From assembly GCA_017383445.1 (NCBI GenBank), contig JAFNXQ010000011.1, forward strand, positions 1 to 48,895: a DNA stretch of 48,895 bases, given 5' to 3'. The stretch comes from Alistipes sp. (GTDB lineage: Bacteria > Bacteroidota > Bacteroidia > Bacteroidales > Rikenellaceae). The translations under genes were made by a program, and so were the position numbers. This document shows positions 8,040 through 18,108 of the stretch, one piece after another. The notes under the pieces were generated by a model. The model was not told where the DNA came from, did no database searches, and was given only the letters and a program-made list of their open reading frames with translations. The stretch's first letter is position 1. Each line of letters begins with the position of its first letter.

Positions 8040-10258
8040 TTATGGATGTGCTGACACGATATGAGAGTCTGCGTCGTTTTGTGCGAGAGTCATTCTCGCC
8101 AACCACGCAGGAGTTGATTGACAAGGCCCTGACATTTACCGCCAACTATATGCAGGGCACGATGCGTTACGATGGTACGCCTATGATGGACCACGACGTT
8201 GCCGTTGCCGAGATTGTCGCAAAGGAGATTGGTCTGGGACGTAACTCCACGACGGCAGCAGTGCTGCACGATGTGATGCGTATAGCGAGCAACGAGCATC
8301 CCGAGAGTGTTGAGGAGCTCTCTGCAACCATACGCCGTGAGTTTGGCGACGAGGTGCTGGGCATCATCGTCGGCCTGTGCAACATATCGAACATCAAGCT
8401 CAAAGTATCGAAGGAGCAGGCTTCGGACTTCCGCGATATGATTGTCAGCTACTCGGAGGATCCGCGAGTGATTCTCATCAAGCTGGCCGACCGCCTGGAG
8501 GTGATGCGTAGCTTGCAGATGTTCCCACCCGAGAAACGCCGCAAGAAGAGCTGGGAGAGTATGAATCTCTACGCCCAGATAGCACACAAGCTGGGTCTTT
8601 ACAACTTGAAAAGCGAGTTGGAGGACTTGGCGTTGAAGTGGCTGGAGCCGAAGGATTATGAGTATATTTCACGCCGCTTGGAGGAGACCGAGAGTGAACG
8701 ACAGACCTTCATCGCACGTTTTTTAGAGCCTATCGTCGAGAAGATTGACAAGCAGGGCATCAAATACCACATCAAGAGCCGCACAAAGTCGGTATATTCG
8801 ATATGGAACAAGATGCGTAAGCAGAACGTTCCCTTTGAGGGTGTTTACGATATCTTCGCACTGCGTGTAATTATAGATTGCCCACCGGAGGACGAGAAAC
8901 GCCTCTGCTGGACCATATACTCCATAGTCAGCGACTGCTACACACCCAACCCCAATCGTATGCGTGACTGGGTAACCATACCCAAGAAGAACGGCTACGA
9001 GTCGCTGCACACCACCGTATCGGCAGGCGAGGGTCGCTGGGTGGAGATACAGATTCGCACGGAACGTATGGACGCCGTGGCAGAGAGAGGTATCGCCGCA
9101 CACTGGCGTTACAAGGGCGTAAATCAGGGAGCACAGACCTCCGAGCAGTGGCTGGGTCGTCTGCGTGAGGCGTTGGAGGAGACGACACACTCACTCTCGC
9201 AACGCTTCGACACGAAGCCTTCGTCGGGTGAGATATTTGTCTTTACGCCCAATGGCGATATTCGCAAGCTGCCCGAAGGTGCTACGGTGCTGGACTTCGC
9301 CTTTGATATCCACACCAACCTCGGCTCGACATGTATGGGCGGTAAGGTGAATAACCGTGCCGTACCTATCCGCGAGGTGTTGCATAATGGCGACATCGTG
9401 GAGGTTATGACGCAGAAGAATCAGACCCCAAAGGCCGACTGGCTCACATTCTGCGTAACGACAAAGGCCCGCAGCCGCATCAAGTCGTTCCTGCGTGAGG
9501 AGCAGATGAAGTTTGCCCGTCAGGGCCGCGAGGAGCTGGAACGCAAGATGAAGAACTGGAAGATAAATGCACCTATTGACGAGGCGGTGGCCTACCTGTG
9601 CCGTCACTTCAAGGTGCGTACCGGTCGCGAACTCTACTCAATGATAGCCTTGCAGAAGGTGGATTTCCTCTCGATAAAGGATATTCTGCAACGCTGGCTG
9701 TCGGGCGAGGAGGAGGATCAGCGTCGTGCCGCAGCAGCCGAAGCCGAGAGGCAGAAGGCCGAGAGCAAGCTCTCGGAGGCGGCATCGCAGCCATCGAGGT
9801 CATCTGACGCGCTGGTTATTGACGAGAAAATCAACAACATAGAGTATAAGCTGGCAAAGTGCTGCAACCCCATAAAGGGCGACGATATTTTCGGATTTGT
9901 GACCATCTCGTCGGGTATCACCATTCACCGTACAGACTGCCCCAATGCGGCCCGTCTGCACGAGAACTACCCCTATCGCATTATGGAGGCTCGCTGGCGT
10001 AGCAATGCCGATGGTGCTTTCCGTGTGACCATTGCCGTTGTGGCATCCGATACCGCAGGTCTGGCAAATCAGGTCACCGAGGTCATCACACGCGAGTTGA
10101 AGCTCAACATTCGCGTTCTGCACTTCGCCTCAAGGGGCGATGCAACGGTGCGAGGTACGATAAGCGTGGAGGTGCCGAGTGCCGCAGTGGTGGATCTGCT
10201 CATACACTCACTTACGAAAATCAAGGGTGTGCAACGAGCCTACCGCGTGAATAACTAA
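8036..10258 (+). CDS. Long RelA/SpoT homologue, (p)ppGpp synthetase with a degenerate hydrolase motif
   Basis: 740 residues with the full long-RSH layout: HD hydrolase domain (about 25-180), synthetase domain (about 240-350, with RDWVTIPKKNGYESLH and EIQIRT), TGS domain (about 395-460, starting EIFVFTPNGDIRKLP), helical linker, and a C-terminal zinc-finger/ACT region (from about 600). In the HD domain His53, His78-Asp79 and the Asp in KLADRLEVM are present. The HDxxED motif, however, reads HDVMRI: Glu82 and Asp83 positions are Arg and Ile. In Rel enzymes these two acids are needed for (p)ppGpp hydrolysis, so this protein is predicted to synthesise only. A second, SpoT-like enzyme elsewhere in the genome is then expected. 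It overlaps the methyltransferase by 4 bases and ends in a strong hairpin. Confidence 0.9.
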   Translation: MIMDVLTRYESLRRFVRESFSPTTQELIDKALTFTANYMQGTMRYDGTPMMDHDVAVAEIVAKEIGLGRNSTTAAVLHDVMRIASNEHPESVEELSATIRREFGDEVLGIIVGLCNISNIKLKVSKEQASDFRDMIVSYSEDPRVILIKLADRLEVMRSLQMFPPEKRRKKSWESMNLYAQIAHKLGLYNLKSELEDLALKWLEPKDYEYISRRLEETESERQTFIARFLEPIVEKIDKQGIKYHIKSRTKSVYSIWNKMRKQNVPFEGVYDIFALRVIIDCPPEDEKRLCWTIYSIVSDCYTPNPNRMRDWVTIPKKNGYESLHTTVSAGEGRWVEIQIRTERMDAVAERGIAAHWRYKGVNQGAQTSEQWLGRLREALEETTHSLSQRFDTKPSSGEIFVFTPNGDIRKLPEGATVLDFAFDIHTNLGSTCMGGKVNNRAVPIREVLHNGDIVEVMTQKNQTPKADWLTFCVTTKARSRIKSFLREEQMKFARQGREELERKMKNWKINAPIDEAVAYLCRHFKVRTGRELYSMIALQKVDFLSIKDILQRWLSGEEEDQRRAAAAEAERQKAESKLSEAASQPSRSSDALVIDEKINNIEYKLAKCCNPIKGDDIFGFVTISSGITIHRTDCPNAARLHENYPYRIMEARWRSNADGAFRVTIAVVASDTAGLANQVTEVITRELKLNIRVLHFASRGDATVRGTISVEVPSAAVVDLLIHSLTKIKGVQRAYRVNN

Positions 10259-10259
10259 C

Positions 10260-10300
10260 ACATAAGAGGGTGTCCGATTTGTTTGGACACCCTCTTATGT
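10260..10300. terminator. Bidirectional hairpin between convergent rsh and ftsW
   Basis: A perfect 16-bp stem (10260-10275 with 10285-10300) has a 9-base loop and lies between two converging operons. There is no long T-run on either side, but position and strength fit a two-way transcription stop. Confidence 0.7.
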
Positions 10301-10321
10301 AAATATCGTATCTTCCGCTTA

Positions 10322-11665
10322 TCAATTCTCCTCGGCGTGTGAGCCCTCCTCGGTCTGACGACTCACGCTGAGTATCATTCCCAATGCTATACAGGTAAAT
10401 ATCAGCGACGAGCCTCCACGCGAGATTAGTGGCAGGGTCTGTCCCGTCTCGGGGAAGATATTCACCGTAACCATAATATGGGCCAGAGCCTGCCCCGTGA
10501 TGAGCAGAGCCAGACCCAGGGCGAGCATCGCAGGGAATCGCTTGGGACACTTTTCAAATATTTCGATGGCTCGGAAAAAGACCCACACATAGAGAGCCAC
10601 AAGAATCATCGCCAGGCCGATGCCGTACTCCTCGACAAAGAAGGCAAAGGCGTAGTCACTCTCGGGGTGTGTCATCTCCACACGCACGGTGCTATGGCCC
10701 GCACCACGACCCAGAATACCTCCATTGTGTATCGCAATCATTGCTCGTTCCGTATCGGTCAGGTCCTCCGCAGCAACCTCCATACGCGAGGTGGTCCACA
10801 GCTCTATCCATGTTGAGATACGGCCTCCCGCCGTATCGCCACGACCGATGCCGAGCATAAAGACCATCGAGACACCCATTATCGCCCACTTTATGAGTCG
10901 CCATATCTCGGTCCACTTGACTCGGCCGATTATGAGCATCGCCACCGACACCAGAAAGACAATAACCGCCGACGAGGTGTGTGCCGGCAGGATAGCCATA
11001 CACGACAGCACAATCGGCACGAAGAGAGCCTTGCCGCCATCACGCCACACAGCCCTCTCCTCGGGCGTGTTCCACTTCCATATTTTCAGTGTAGGGATGA
11101 TGCGTTGTGTGCCTATCGTCTTTTGACGCTTGGCCAGCTGATGTGCCAGAAAGAGAATGACCGCCACCTTCAGCATCTCGGAGGGCTGGAACTGGAAGCC
11201 AAAGATAGGAAACCAGCGTGCTGCTCCGTTGGTGGTGCGATCCGTAAAGTAAACGGCAAACGTCATAACAACCGACACAAACCACACAAGGGGTGCAAAG
11301 TAACGATATACCCTGCTGTTGATGCGATGAACGCCGAACAGCAAGACTGCACCGCCCACTAGATATATCAGCTGCGTACGCAGAAACTCTGCCGGCGAAG
11401 ATGAAGAGCTCGGCATATATGCCATCTTGGCCGTAGAGGAATAGACCACCAGCACCGAGATAGTCATAAGGGCGATGATGATAACCCACAGCACGCGGTC
11501 ACCACCGAACAGTCGCTTGACAACCTCGGTAAAACTACTCTCCTGCTCAACCGCCACAGCCGACTCCCCGTCATCGGCACCCTCAACCGGGGTGATAACC
11601 TCGCCGTCGTCGTCCACGCGAATAACCTGCTTGCTATAATCCTCCTTCTCGGCCATAGTTGCCAC
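10322..11665 (-). CDS. ftsW: Cell division SEDS glycosyltransferase FtsW
   Basis: A 447-residue inner-membrane SEDS protein that polymerises lipid II at the septum together with FtsI. About ten membrane segments are visible from residue 60 onward. The SEDS hallmark ESDYAFAFFVEEYG and the C-terminal PLISRGGSS motif are present. The N-terminus carries a 55-60 residue acidic, probably cytoplasmic extension not found in E. coli RodA. RodA and FtsW are alike in sequence; the FtsW call rests on its place in the division cluster next to murD. It is the last gene of the operon, 2 bases after murD. The usual followers murG, murC, ftsQ, ftsA and ftsZ are not here. Confidence 0.88.
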   Translation of the reverse strand: MATMAEKEDYSKQVIRVDDDGEVITPVEGADDGESAVAVEQESSFTEVVKRLFGGDRVLWVIIIALMTISVLVVYSSTAKMAYMPSSSSSPAEFLRTQLIYLVGGAVLLFGVHRINSRVYRYFAPLVWFVSVVMTFAVYFTDRTTNGAARWFPIFGFQFQPSEMLKVAVILFLAHQLAKRQKTIGTQRIIPTLKIWKWNTPEERAVWRDGGKALFVPIVLSCMAILPAHTSSAVIVFLVSVAMLIIGRVKWTEIWRLIKWAIMGVSMVFMLGIGRGDTAGGRISTWIELWTTSRMEVAAEDLTDTERAMIAIHNGGILGRGAGHSTVRVEMTHPESDYAFAFFVEEYGIGLAMILVALYVWVFFRAIEIFEKCPKRFPAMLALGLALLITGQALAHIMVTVNIFPETGQTLPLISRGGSSLIFTCIALGMILSVSRQTEEGSHAEEN

Positions 11666-11667
11666 GA

Positions 11668-13032
11668 TTAACTATTCAAAATAGACTTCTCAACCCACTC
11701 TTTGAACAACTCGCCGCGTTGCTCGTAGTTCTTGAAGAGGTCGAAGCTTGCACAAGCCGGCGAGAGCAATACCACATCGCCCTCAACAGCCTCCTCGCGG
11801 GCTGCACGCATAGCCTCATCAAGCGACGAGGTGCTGACAACCTTCGGCACAACGCCGGTAAAGGCCTCAACCAGCTTCTTATTATCGACACCCATACATA
11901 CGAGAGCCTTGACCTTCTCGCGTGCAAAAGCCTTCAACGGCTCATAGTCGTTGCCCTTGTCCGTACCGCCGGCAATCCACACCGTCGGGCGTGTCATACT
12001 CTCCAATGCATACCACACCGAATCGACATTGGTAGCCTTCGAGTCGTTTATCCATAGTATGCCATCCCTCTCCGCAACAGGCTCCAAGCGATGCTCAACG
12101 GGCGAGAAGGCATAGATACTCTTCTCTATCTGCTCCGCACCGACACCCGCCGCCAGCGTAGCCAATGCCGCAGCCATAGCGTTGTAGGCGTTATGCAGAC
12201 CCTTAATCTGCATCTTCTGCGTGTCGATGGTAAGGCTCTGCTTGCCAACCCTCACAGTAAATTCGCCATCGGGCATAAGGAAGGCATCGCCCGCCGCACT
12301 CGCCACAGCCGAGTGAGCCGCAAAGGGCAACTGTCGCATACGCATCTCGGGGCGTCGGGCTATCTCGGCAGCGATAACCTCATCATCGGCCGAATAGATG
12401 AACGAACAGCGTGAGTGCTGATTCTGCGTGATACGCATCTTTGAATCGACATAGTTCTGGAAACAGTAGTCGTAGCGGTCGAGGTGGTCGGGTGTGATAT
12501 TCATCAGCACAGCCACATCGGCACGGAAATCGTACATTCCATCCAGCTGGAATGAGCTGAGCTCCAGAACATACCAGTCAAAGTCGGCAATAGCCACCTG
12601 ATAGGCAAAGCTCTCGCCTATGTTTCCGCCCAGAGCCACATTCACACCCGCATCTCGCATAATCTTGTAAATCAGCGAGGTGGTTGTAGTCTTGCCATTT
12701 GAGCCTGTGATGCAGATAGTACGGGCCTTGCCCATATATCGTGCAGCGAACTCCATCTCCGAGATGATGGGTATGCCCCTCTCTCGCAGAGCCTGCACCA
12801 CGGGAGCCTTCTCGGGGATGCCGGGCGACTTGATAACCTCGTCGGCAGCCAGGATGCGTTCCATAGTGTGGCCTCCCTGCTCCCACTCTATACCCCACTC
12901 GTCGAGTATCTTTGTGTAGCGTTCCGCAATCTTGCCTGCGTCACTTAAAAAGGTCTGAAAGCCCTTTTTCTTTGCCAGCACAGCCGAGCCATAGCCGCTG
13001 ATGCCGCCTCCTAAAACAACAATCTTTTTCAT
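11668..13032 (-). CDS. murD: UDP-N-acetylmuramoyl-L-alanine--D-glutamate ligase
   Basis: A 454-residue cytoplasmic ATP-dependent ligase that adds D-Glu to UDP-MurNAc-L-Ala. A Rossmann-like start (VVLGGGISG) is followed by the Mur ligase P-loop GSNGKTTT at 110-117, NITPDHLDRYD in the central domain, and a C-terminal ligase domain with WINDSKATN and a final 'LSPACASFDLFKNYEQRG' block that is diagnostic for MurD. Length is standard. It lies 3 bases from mraY and 2 bases from ftsW. Confidence 0.96.
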   Translation of the reverse strand: MKKIVVLGGGISGYGSAVLAKKKGFQTFLSDAGKIAERYTKILDEWGIEWEQGGHTMERILAADEVIKSPGIPEKAPVVQALRERGIPIISEMEFAARYMGKARTICITGSNGKTTTTSLIYKIMRDAGVNVALGGNIGESFAYQVAIADFDWYVLELSSFQLDGMYDFRADVAVLMNITPDHLDRYDYCFQNYVDSKMRITQNQHSRCSFIYSADDEVIAAEIARRPEMRMRQLPFAAHSAVASAAGDAFLMPDGEFTVRVGKQSLTIDTQKMQIKGLHNAYNAMAAALATLAAGVGAEQIEKSIYAFSPVEHRLEPVAERDGILWINDSKATNVDSVWYALESMTRPTVWIAGGTDKGNDYEPLKAFAREKVKALVCMGVDNKKLVEAFTGVVPKVVSTSSLDEAMRAAREEAVEGDVVLLSPACASFDLFKNYEQRGELFKEWVEKSILNS

Positions 13033-13035
13033 CGT

Positions 13036-14280
13036 CTATCGCATTTTCAGGGTTACGAGTGTCAAAGCACACAACAATATGGATATAATGAAGAATCGCA
13101 TAACGATTTTGGTCTCAAACAGTCCCTTCTTCTGATAATGGTGATGCAGCGGCGACATCAGCAGGATACGACGACCCTCGCCATATTTGCGTTTGGTGTA
13201 GCGGAAATAGGCAACCTGCACCATAACCGACACCGCCTCGGCCAAGAATACTCCGCACATAAGCGGCAGTAGCAACTCCTTGCGTATGCAGAGAGCAAAG
13301 ACGGCTATGATACCGCCAATTGCCAGCGAGCCCGTATCGCCCATAAAGATTTGTGCCGGGAAAGAGTTATACCACAAAAAGCCGAGCAAGGCACCTCCCA
13401 TAGCGGCAGCAAAGACCACCAGCTCCGACGAGTCGGGGATATACATTATGTTGAGGTAGTCGGCATAGATGATATGACCCGAAAGGTATGCCAGCGTACC
13501 CAGCACCATAATTATCGGCACCGACACCGTAGTCAGCAATCCATCCAATCCGTCCGTCAGATTGGCACCATTCGATACGGCAGTCACAACCAGAATAGCC
13601 ACGAGAATATAGAGCAACCAGGTGAACATTCTGTTGCCTCCGACAAGCCAGCCATAGTCAAACTCGTTGTCCTTGATGAAGGGAATGGTCGTCTTGGTAG
13701 TCTTCTCGGGTGTGGGGCTCATAACGGCACGCTGCGTCTGCGTAACGACAGTATTGCCACTCTCATCAACGACAACACTCTCGGTAGGCTCCGAAACCTT
13801 CTCGCGGATAACCACATCCTGCGAGAAACACATCACCGTACCCACGATGATACCCAGGCCCACCTGTCCAACAATCTTGAAACGACCCTTCAAGCCCTCC
13901 TTCTTGTGGCGGAAGGTCTTGATGTAGTCGTCGAGAAAACCAATGACACCCAGCCACACGGTTGAGACAATCATCAGCTGCACATAGACATTATCCAGAC
14001 GGCCAACCAAGAGTATAGGCACGAGGACAGCCAGAAGGATGATGACTCCGCCCATTGTGGGTGTGCCTTTCTTCGAGAGCTGACCTTCGAGGCCCAAATC
14101 GCGAATCTCCTCGCCAATCTGATGACGTTGCAGCAGGCGTATGATGGCACGACCAAAGAAAATCGTGATTAGCAGTGCCAGAATAATCGCCACAGCCGAA
14201 CGGAACGAGATGTACTGAAACATTCCCGAACCGGGCAAATCAAACCTCTCGTCGAGGTATTGAAAAAGTGAATAGAGCAT
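13036..14280 (-). CDS. mraY: Phospho-N-acetylmuramoyl-pentapeptide transferase
   Basis: 414 residues, inner membrane; it transfers phospho-MurNAc-pentapeptide to undecaprenyl phosphate to make lipid I. The conserved blocks GFLDDYIKTFRHKKEGL, NGANLTDGLDGL, MGDTGSLA and HHHYQKKG are all present. It is about 50 residues longer than E. coli MraY because of an extra charged loop near residues 150-205 (rich in Thr, Val and Glu), an insertion usual in Bacteroidota. It lies between murE (12 bases) and murD (3 bases). Confidence 0.96.
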   Translation of the reverse strand: MLYSLFQYLDERFDLPGSGMFQYISFRSAVAIILALLITIFFGRAIIRLLQRHQIGEEIRDLGLEGQLSKKGTPTMGGVIILLAVLVPILLVGRLDNVYVQLMIVSTVWLGVIGFLDDYIKTFRHKKEGLKGRFKIVGQVGLGIIVGTVMCFSQDVVIREKVSEPTESVVVDESGNTVVTQTQRAVMSPTPEKTTKTTIPFIKDNEFDYGWLVGGNRMFTWLLYILVAILVVTAVSNGANLTDGLDGLLTTVSVPIIMVLGTLAYLSGHIIYADYLNIMYIPDSSELVVFAAAMGGALLGFLWYNSFPAQIFMGDTGSLAIGGIIAVFALCIRKELLLPLMCGVFLAEAVSVMVQVAYFRYTKRKYGEGRRILLMSPLHHHYQKKGLFETKIVMRFFIISILLCALTLVTLKMR

Positions 14281-14292
14281 ATCTGTTTGTTT

Positions 14293-15762
14293 TTAGTTAT
14301 CTGTTTTTTGAATTCCACCAAACGCCGCACGCAGCTCCTCCCTGTCGTCAAAGTGCAGTTTCTCGGTGCCTATAATCTGATAGTCCTCGTGGCCCTTGCC
14401 TGCAACGAGCAATATATCGCCCGCCTTTGCAAGCATCACCGCCGTACGTATTGCCTGTCGGCGGTCGGTGATACGCAGCGTCTGGCGACCAGCCTCAACG
14501 CCCGCCACAATCTGGTCGAGGATGGTCTCGGGGTCCTCCGTACGCGGGTTATCAGAGGTAAAAACAGCTATATCGGCCTCACGCGAAGCTATACGGCCCA
14601 TCTCGGAACGCTTTGTAGAATCACGGTCACCACCGCAGCCGCACACCACTATCAGGCGTTGTCCCTCGCAACGGATATCGTTTATCGTGTCGATGACATT
14701 CTGCAAAGCATCGGGCGTGTGGGCATAATCGACAATGGCCGTAATGCCACTATCGCTGCGTACAGGCTCAAAGCGGCCACTCACAGAGTGCAGGGCACTC
14801 AAATGCTGCAACACCTCCTGCTCATCGGCTCCCAGCAGAATGGCAGCACCCGCCACAGCCGTAAGGTTATAGGCATTGAAGCGGCCGAGGAAATTGACCC
14901 ACACCTCGCTGCTGTTCATACGCAACAGCATACCGTCGAACAGCATCTCCAACACCTTGCAGCGGAAGTCGGCCATCTGACGCAACGAATAACGATAGCC
15001 CCTGGCACGCGTATTCTGCAACATCACATCGCCGTTACGGTCGTCGGCATTCACCAGTGCAAAGGCCGTCTTGGGCAACGAGTCAAACAGGCGTTTCTTC
15101 GCCTTGATATACTCGGCCATAGAGCCGTGATAGTCGAGGTGGTCGTGCGTGAGGTTTGTGAAGATAGCACCCGCAAAGTGCAGTCCTCTGATGCGTTCCT
15201 GCACAACGGAGTGCGACGACACCTCCATAAAGCAGTAGTCGCAACCGCTATCGACCATCTCACGCAACATAGCGTTAAGACGCAGCACATCGGGTGTGGT
15301 GTGTGTCGAGGGGATACTCCTCTCGTCGATGCGATAGACAACCGTAGAGATAAGTCCCACGCGGTGACCCATACGGCGATAGAGGTCGTAGAGCAGCGTG
15401 GCGATAGTAGTCTTGCCGTTTGTTCCCGTGACGCCCACCAGCGTAAGGTGGCGTGAAGGGTGACCATAGAAGGCCGAGGCCATATCGGCCATAGCCTGCG
15501 TAGAGTCGGCAACAACGATATATGACACGCCCTCGTGGCACTCCTCGGGCAGTTGTTCACAGACAACAGCCACAGCACCCGCCTCCACAGCCGATGCTAT
15601 GTAGCGGTGGCCATCAACCTGCGTACCCCTGACGGCAAAGAAACAGTCGCCGGCCTTGACCGCACGCGAATCGTATGAGAGGCCCGTAAGCTCGACATCG
15701 TGCGATGCGATGAGCTTCACAACCTCGACAGAGGATAATATTTCACTCAGTTTTTTCTGCAT
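14293..15762 (-). CDS. murE: UDP-N-acetylmuramoyl-L-alanyl-D-glutamate--2,6-diaminopimelate ligase
   Basis: A 489-residue cytoplasmic Mur ligase adding the third residue of the stem peptide. The P-loop GVTGTNGKTT is at 110-119, followed by the central NLTHDHLDYHG block. The C-terminal DNPR motif at 404-407 is the known marker of meso-diaminopimelate specificity (Lys-type enzymes differ there), so the wall is predicted to be meso-DAP type. Length is normal. It is coupled to ftsI, with 4 bases between ftsI stop and murE start. Confidence 0.96.
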   Translation of the reverse strand: MQKKLSEILSSVEVVKLIASHDVELTGLSYDSRAVKAGDCFFAVRGTQVDGHRYIASAVEAGAVAVVCEQLPEECHEGVSYIVVADSTQAMADMASAFYGHPSRHLTLVGVTGTNGKTTIATLLYDLYRRMGHRVGLISTVVYRIDERSIPSTHTTPDVLRLNAMLREMVDSGCDYCFMEVSSHSVVQERIRGLHFAGAIFTNLTHDHLDYHGSMAEYIKAKKRLFDSLPKTAFALVNADDRNGDVMLQNTRARGYRYSLRQMADFRCKVLEMLFDGMLLRMNSSEVWVNFLGRFNAYNLTAVAGAAILLGADEQEVLQHLSALHSVSGRFEPVRSDSGITAIVDYAHTPDALQNVIDTINDIRCEGQRLIVVCGCGGDRDSTKRSEMGRIASREADIAVFTSDNPRTEDPETILDQIVAGVEAGRQTLRITDRRQAIRTAVMLAKAGDILLVAGKGHEDYQIIGTEKLHFDDREELRAAFGGIQKTDN

Positions 15763-15766
15763 AATT

Positions 15767-18076
15767 CTACTTCAATGTTATTGTAACACTCTCACCCACC
15801 TTGACCTTGCGGCCGGCAGGAATACTCTGGCTACGGACTGCACCACTACCCGAAACCCGCACCGTAAGGCCACGACTTTCAAGCACATAGACAGCATCAC
15901 GCAAGCCCATACCCACCACATTGGGCATAACATCTTCGCCCTCAAAGCTGCGGACATTCACATTTTTGAGTGTGTCGGTCGTAACCTCGCCCCAGCCATC
16001 ACGCCTGTCGAACGACACGCGTGGCGAGAACTTATCGGCAACCTTACGCACCGAGGCGATATGACCTCCCTTCACCTGCGAGGGGTATTGTTTCACTTCG
16101 GAGGGGGTAAGCTCACGATGCCACTCCTTATTGCGGTAGTAGATGTTATAGACAATGTCGTGCATCACCTGTCCCGTAAGGCCTGCTCCATAGTATGAGC
16201 CGCCGCGAGCACGACAGGTGAGCATACTCGCCATAATGGTATATTTGGGGTTGTCGGCAGGGAAATAGACAACCATAGAGCCGTAGTAGTAGCCATCGCT
16301 ACGCCTTACGCCCTGAACATACTGTGCCGTACCTGTCTTGGCAGCCACACGGAACGAGGCCGTATCGCGGAAGAACGATGCCGCCGTACCCGTACGGGCC
16401 GTCTCAACCAGACAGTCGTGGACAATGGCAAGTGTATTATCCGAGCATATCTTCTCCACAAGCACACGCGTCGGGAACTCCTCCACGACACTCTCGCCAC
16501 GACGCACCTCGCGGATAAGTCGCGGAGCAACCATCTTGCCTCGGTTTGCCACAGCGTTGTAGAGTGTAAGCGTCTGCACGGGCGAAATCTCGATAGTATA
16601 GCCATAGCCCATATTGGGCAGAACGTGTGCGTTCCAGTACGCCTTTCCACCCTTCTTATAGTCGCCGAGGTTGGACTGCTTCTCGCCCATAGTGTCCAAT
16701 CCCACCGTACGGTCGAGATGGAGGTTGTTGCTCAAAAACTCCACATAGCGTCGCGGATTATCCTTATAGTGGTCGTAGATAGCCGATGCGAAATATACAT
16801 TCGATGACTCGGCAATAGCCGTTTTCAAATCCATCATACCTCCCACATCGTGCGAGTCGGTAATCTTCGGGCCCTTGGGTCCCACCTGCACCGGTCGGCC
16901 GTGGTTGGCATCGTACTGCTTGTCGGGCGACATACCGCAATCCTCCAGCAGAGCCAGCATCGCCGCTAACTTGAAGGTTGAGCCGGGCTCGTGACGACGC
17001 GTCAGAGCATACTCGTCACGTTCGCTGTAAACGCCACTGCGGTCGGCCGTCTCGCCGAGGTTTACCATAGCGAGGATATCGCCCGAGGCGACCTCCATAA
17101 CCATAACATTACCCCAGATAGCGTTATTGGCCAGCAACTGACGGCGTAAGGCGGCATCGGCGATATTCTGTATATCGACATCCAGCGTAGTGATAACATC
17201 CAGACCGTCCTCGGCCTCTATGTTATCATCACTCTGCACGGCACTCGAAAAACCGGGTGCGATACGCTGACGCAGCGTGCGGCCATTGCTGCCTTCGAGA
17301 TAGTTGCTGTAAACGTACTCTATGCCGTAGTGTCCCTTCTTGCTGCTACGGTCATCGGAGCTGAGGTTGGCCTGCACCATACCCAGCGTACGACGCCCCA
17401 GTTCGCCATAGGGATAGACTCGCTGGTCGATAGTCACTAAACGGTAGGTCATTCCCATATTCCAGTTCAGGATGGGGAACTTGCGTAACTCCTGCCACTC
17501 GTTATAATCGACAGGTCGGGGCAGGATGGCTACGGGGCGGTGGTCACGCAACGTATCGTAGAGAGGCACATTCTTAAACTCCTCGCCGATGAGCATATCC
17601 CACACTCGCGACATAAAGCCCTCGCTGCGATAGACCATAGTATCCTTGGCGTAGTTGATTTTATAGTGACGGTCGTGCTCTGCCAGCAGCTTGCGGCGAT
17701 ACTCCGCAGCGGGGCGGTCACCAAAGAATAGAGCCAGCCTCTTTGCCAGAGTGTCGGCCTGCTCGCGGAACAGCGACAGCGAGTCGAAGCCCTCGCTGGC
17801 CATATCGAAATCGACACGATAACGCAATATGGAGGTTGCCAGCGGTGAGCCATCACGGGCCAGGATAGAGCCACGGCGTGCATAGACCGTATCCATACGG
17901 AAGATACGGGCATCGAGCTTCTGGGCATTGTGGTGAATCTCATCACTCACGGCAAACACCCACACCAGACGCACCAGTGCCAGCAAAGCGACGACAACAA
18001 AGATGATATGCAACAGCTTGACGCGGAAGAACATATCCTCTCTGATATCCAACTCTTTATCTTTTTTCTTGGCCAT
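15767..18076 (-). CDS. ftsI: Septal transpeptidase (class B penicillin-binding protein 3) with PASTA domain
   Basis: 769 residues: a short cytoplasmic start, one membrane segment (about 19-43), a PBP dimerisation domain, then the transpeptidase domain. Active-site motifs are STFK (Ser366-Lys369), SSN (424-426) and KTGTAQ (580-585). The last ~60 residues (from about 708) form one PASTA domain (PNVVGMGLRDAVYVLESRGL ... VTITLK). The protein crosslinks septal peptidoglycan with FtsW. The extra PASTA domain is usual for Bacteroidota FtsI and absent from the E. coli protein. Genes upstream (ftsL-like, 32 bases) and downstream (murE, 4 bases) confirm the assignment. Confidence 0.94.
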   Translation of the reverse strand: MAKKKDKELDIREDMFFRVKLLHIIFVVVALLALVRLVWVFAVSDEIHHNAQKLDARIFRMDTVYARRGSILARDGSPLATSILRYRVDFDMASEGFDSLSLFREQADTLAKRLALFFGDRPAAEYRRKLLAEHDRHYKINYAKDTMVYRSEGFMSRVWDMLIGEEFKNVPLYDTLRDHRPVAILPRPVDYNEWQELRKFPILNWNMGMTYRLVTIDQRVYPYGELGRRTLGMVQANLSSDDRSSKKGHYGIEYVYSNYLEGSNGRTLRQRIAPGFSSAVQSDDNIEAEDGLDVITTLDVDIQNIADAALRRQLLANNAIWGNVMVMEVASGDILAMVNLGETADRSGVYSERDEYALTRRHEPGSTFKLAAMLALLEDCGMSPDKQYDANHGRPVQVGPKGPKITDSHDVGGMMDLKTAIAESSNVYFASAIYDHYKDNPRRYVEFLSNNLHLDRTVGLDTMGEKQSNLGDYKKGGKAYWNAHVLPNMGYGYTIEISPVQTLTLYNAVANRGKMVAPRLIREVRRGESVVEEFPTRVLVEKICSDNTLAIVHDCLVETARTGTAASFFRDTASFRVAAKTGTAQYVQGVRRSDGYYYGSMVVYFPADNPKYTIMASMLTCRARGGSYYGAGLTGQVMHDIVYNIYYRNKEWHRELTPSEVKQYPSQVKGGHIASVRKVADKFSPRVSFDRRDGWGEVTTDTLKNVNVRSFEGEDVMPNVVGMGLRDAVYVLESRGLTVRVSGSGAVRSQSIPAGRKVKVGESVTITLK

Positions 18077-18108
18077 ACGGTCTTAAATAATTTTCCAAAC
18101 AAAAAACT

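Noticed and set aside
14287..15456. Long plus-strand open frame (389 codons) opposite murE
   Set aside because: Shadow of the murE coding strand; the minus-strand gene has all Mur ligase motifs.
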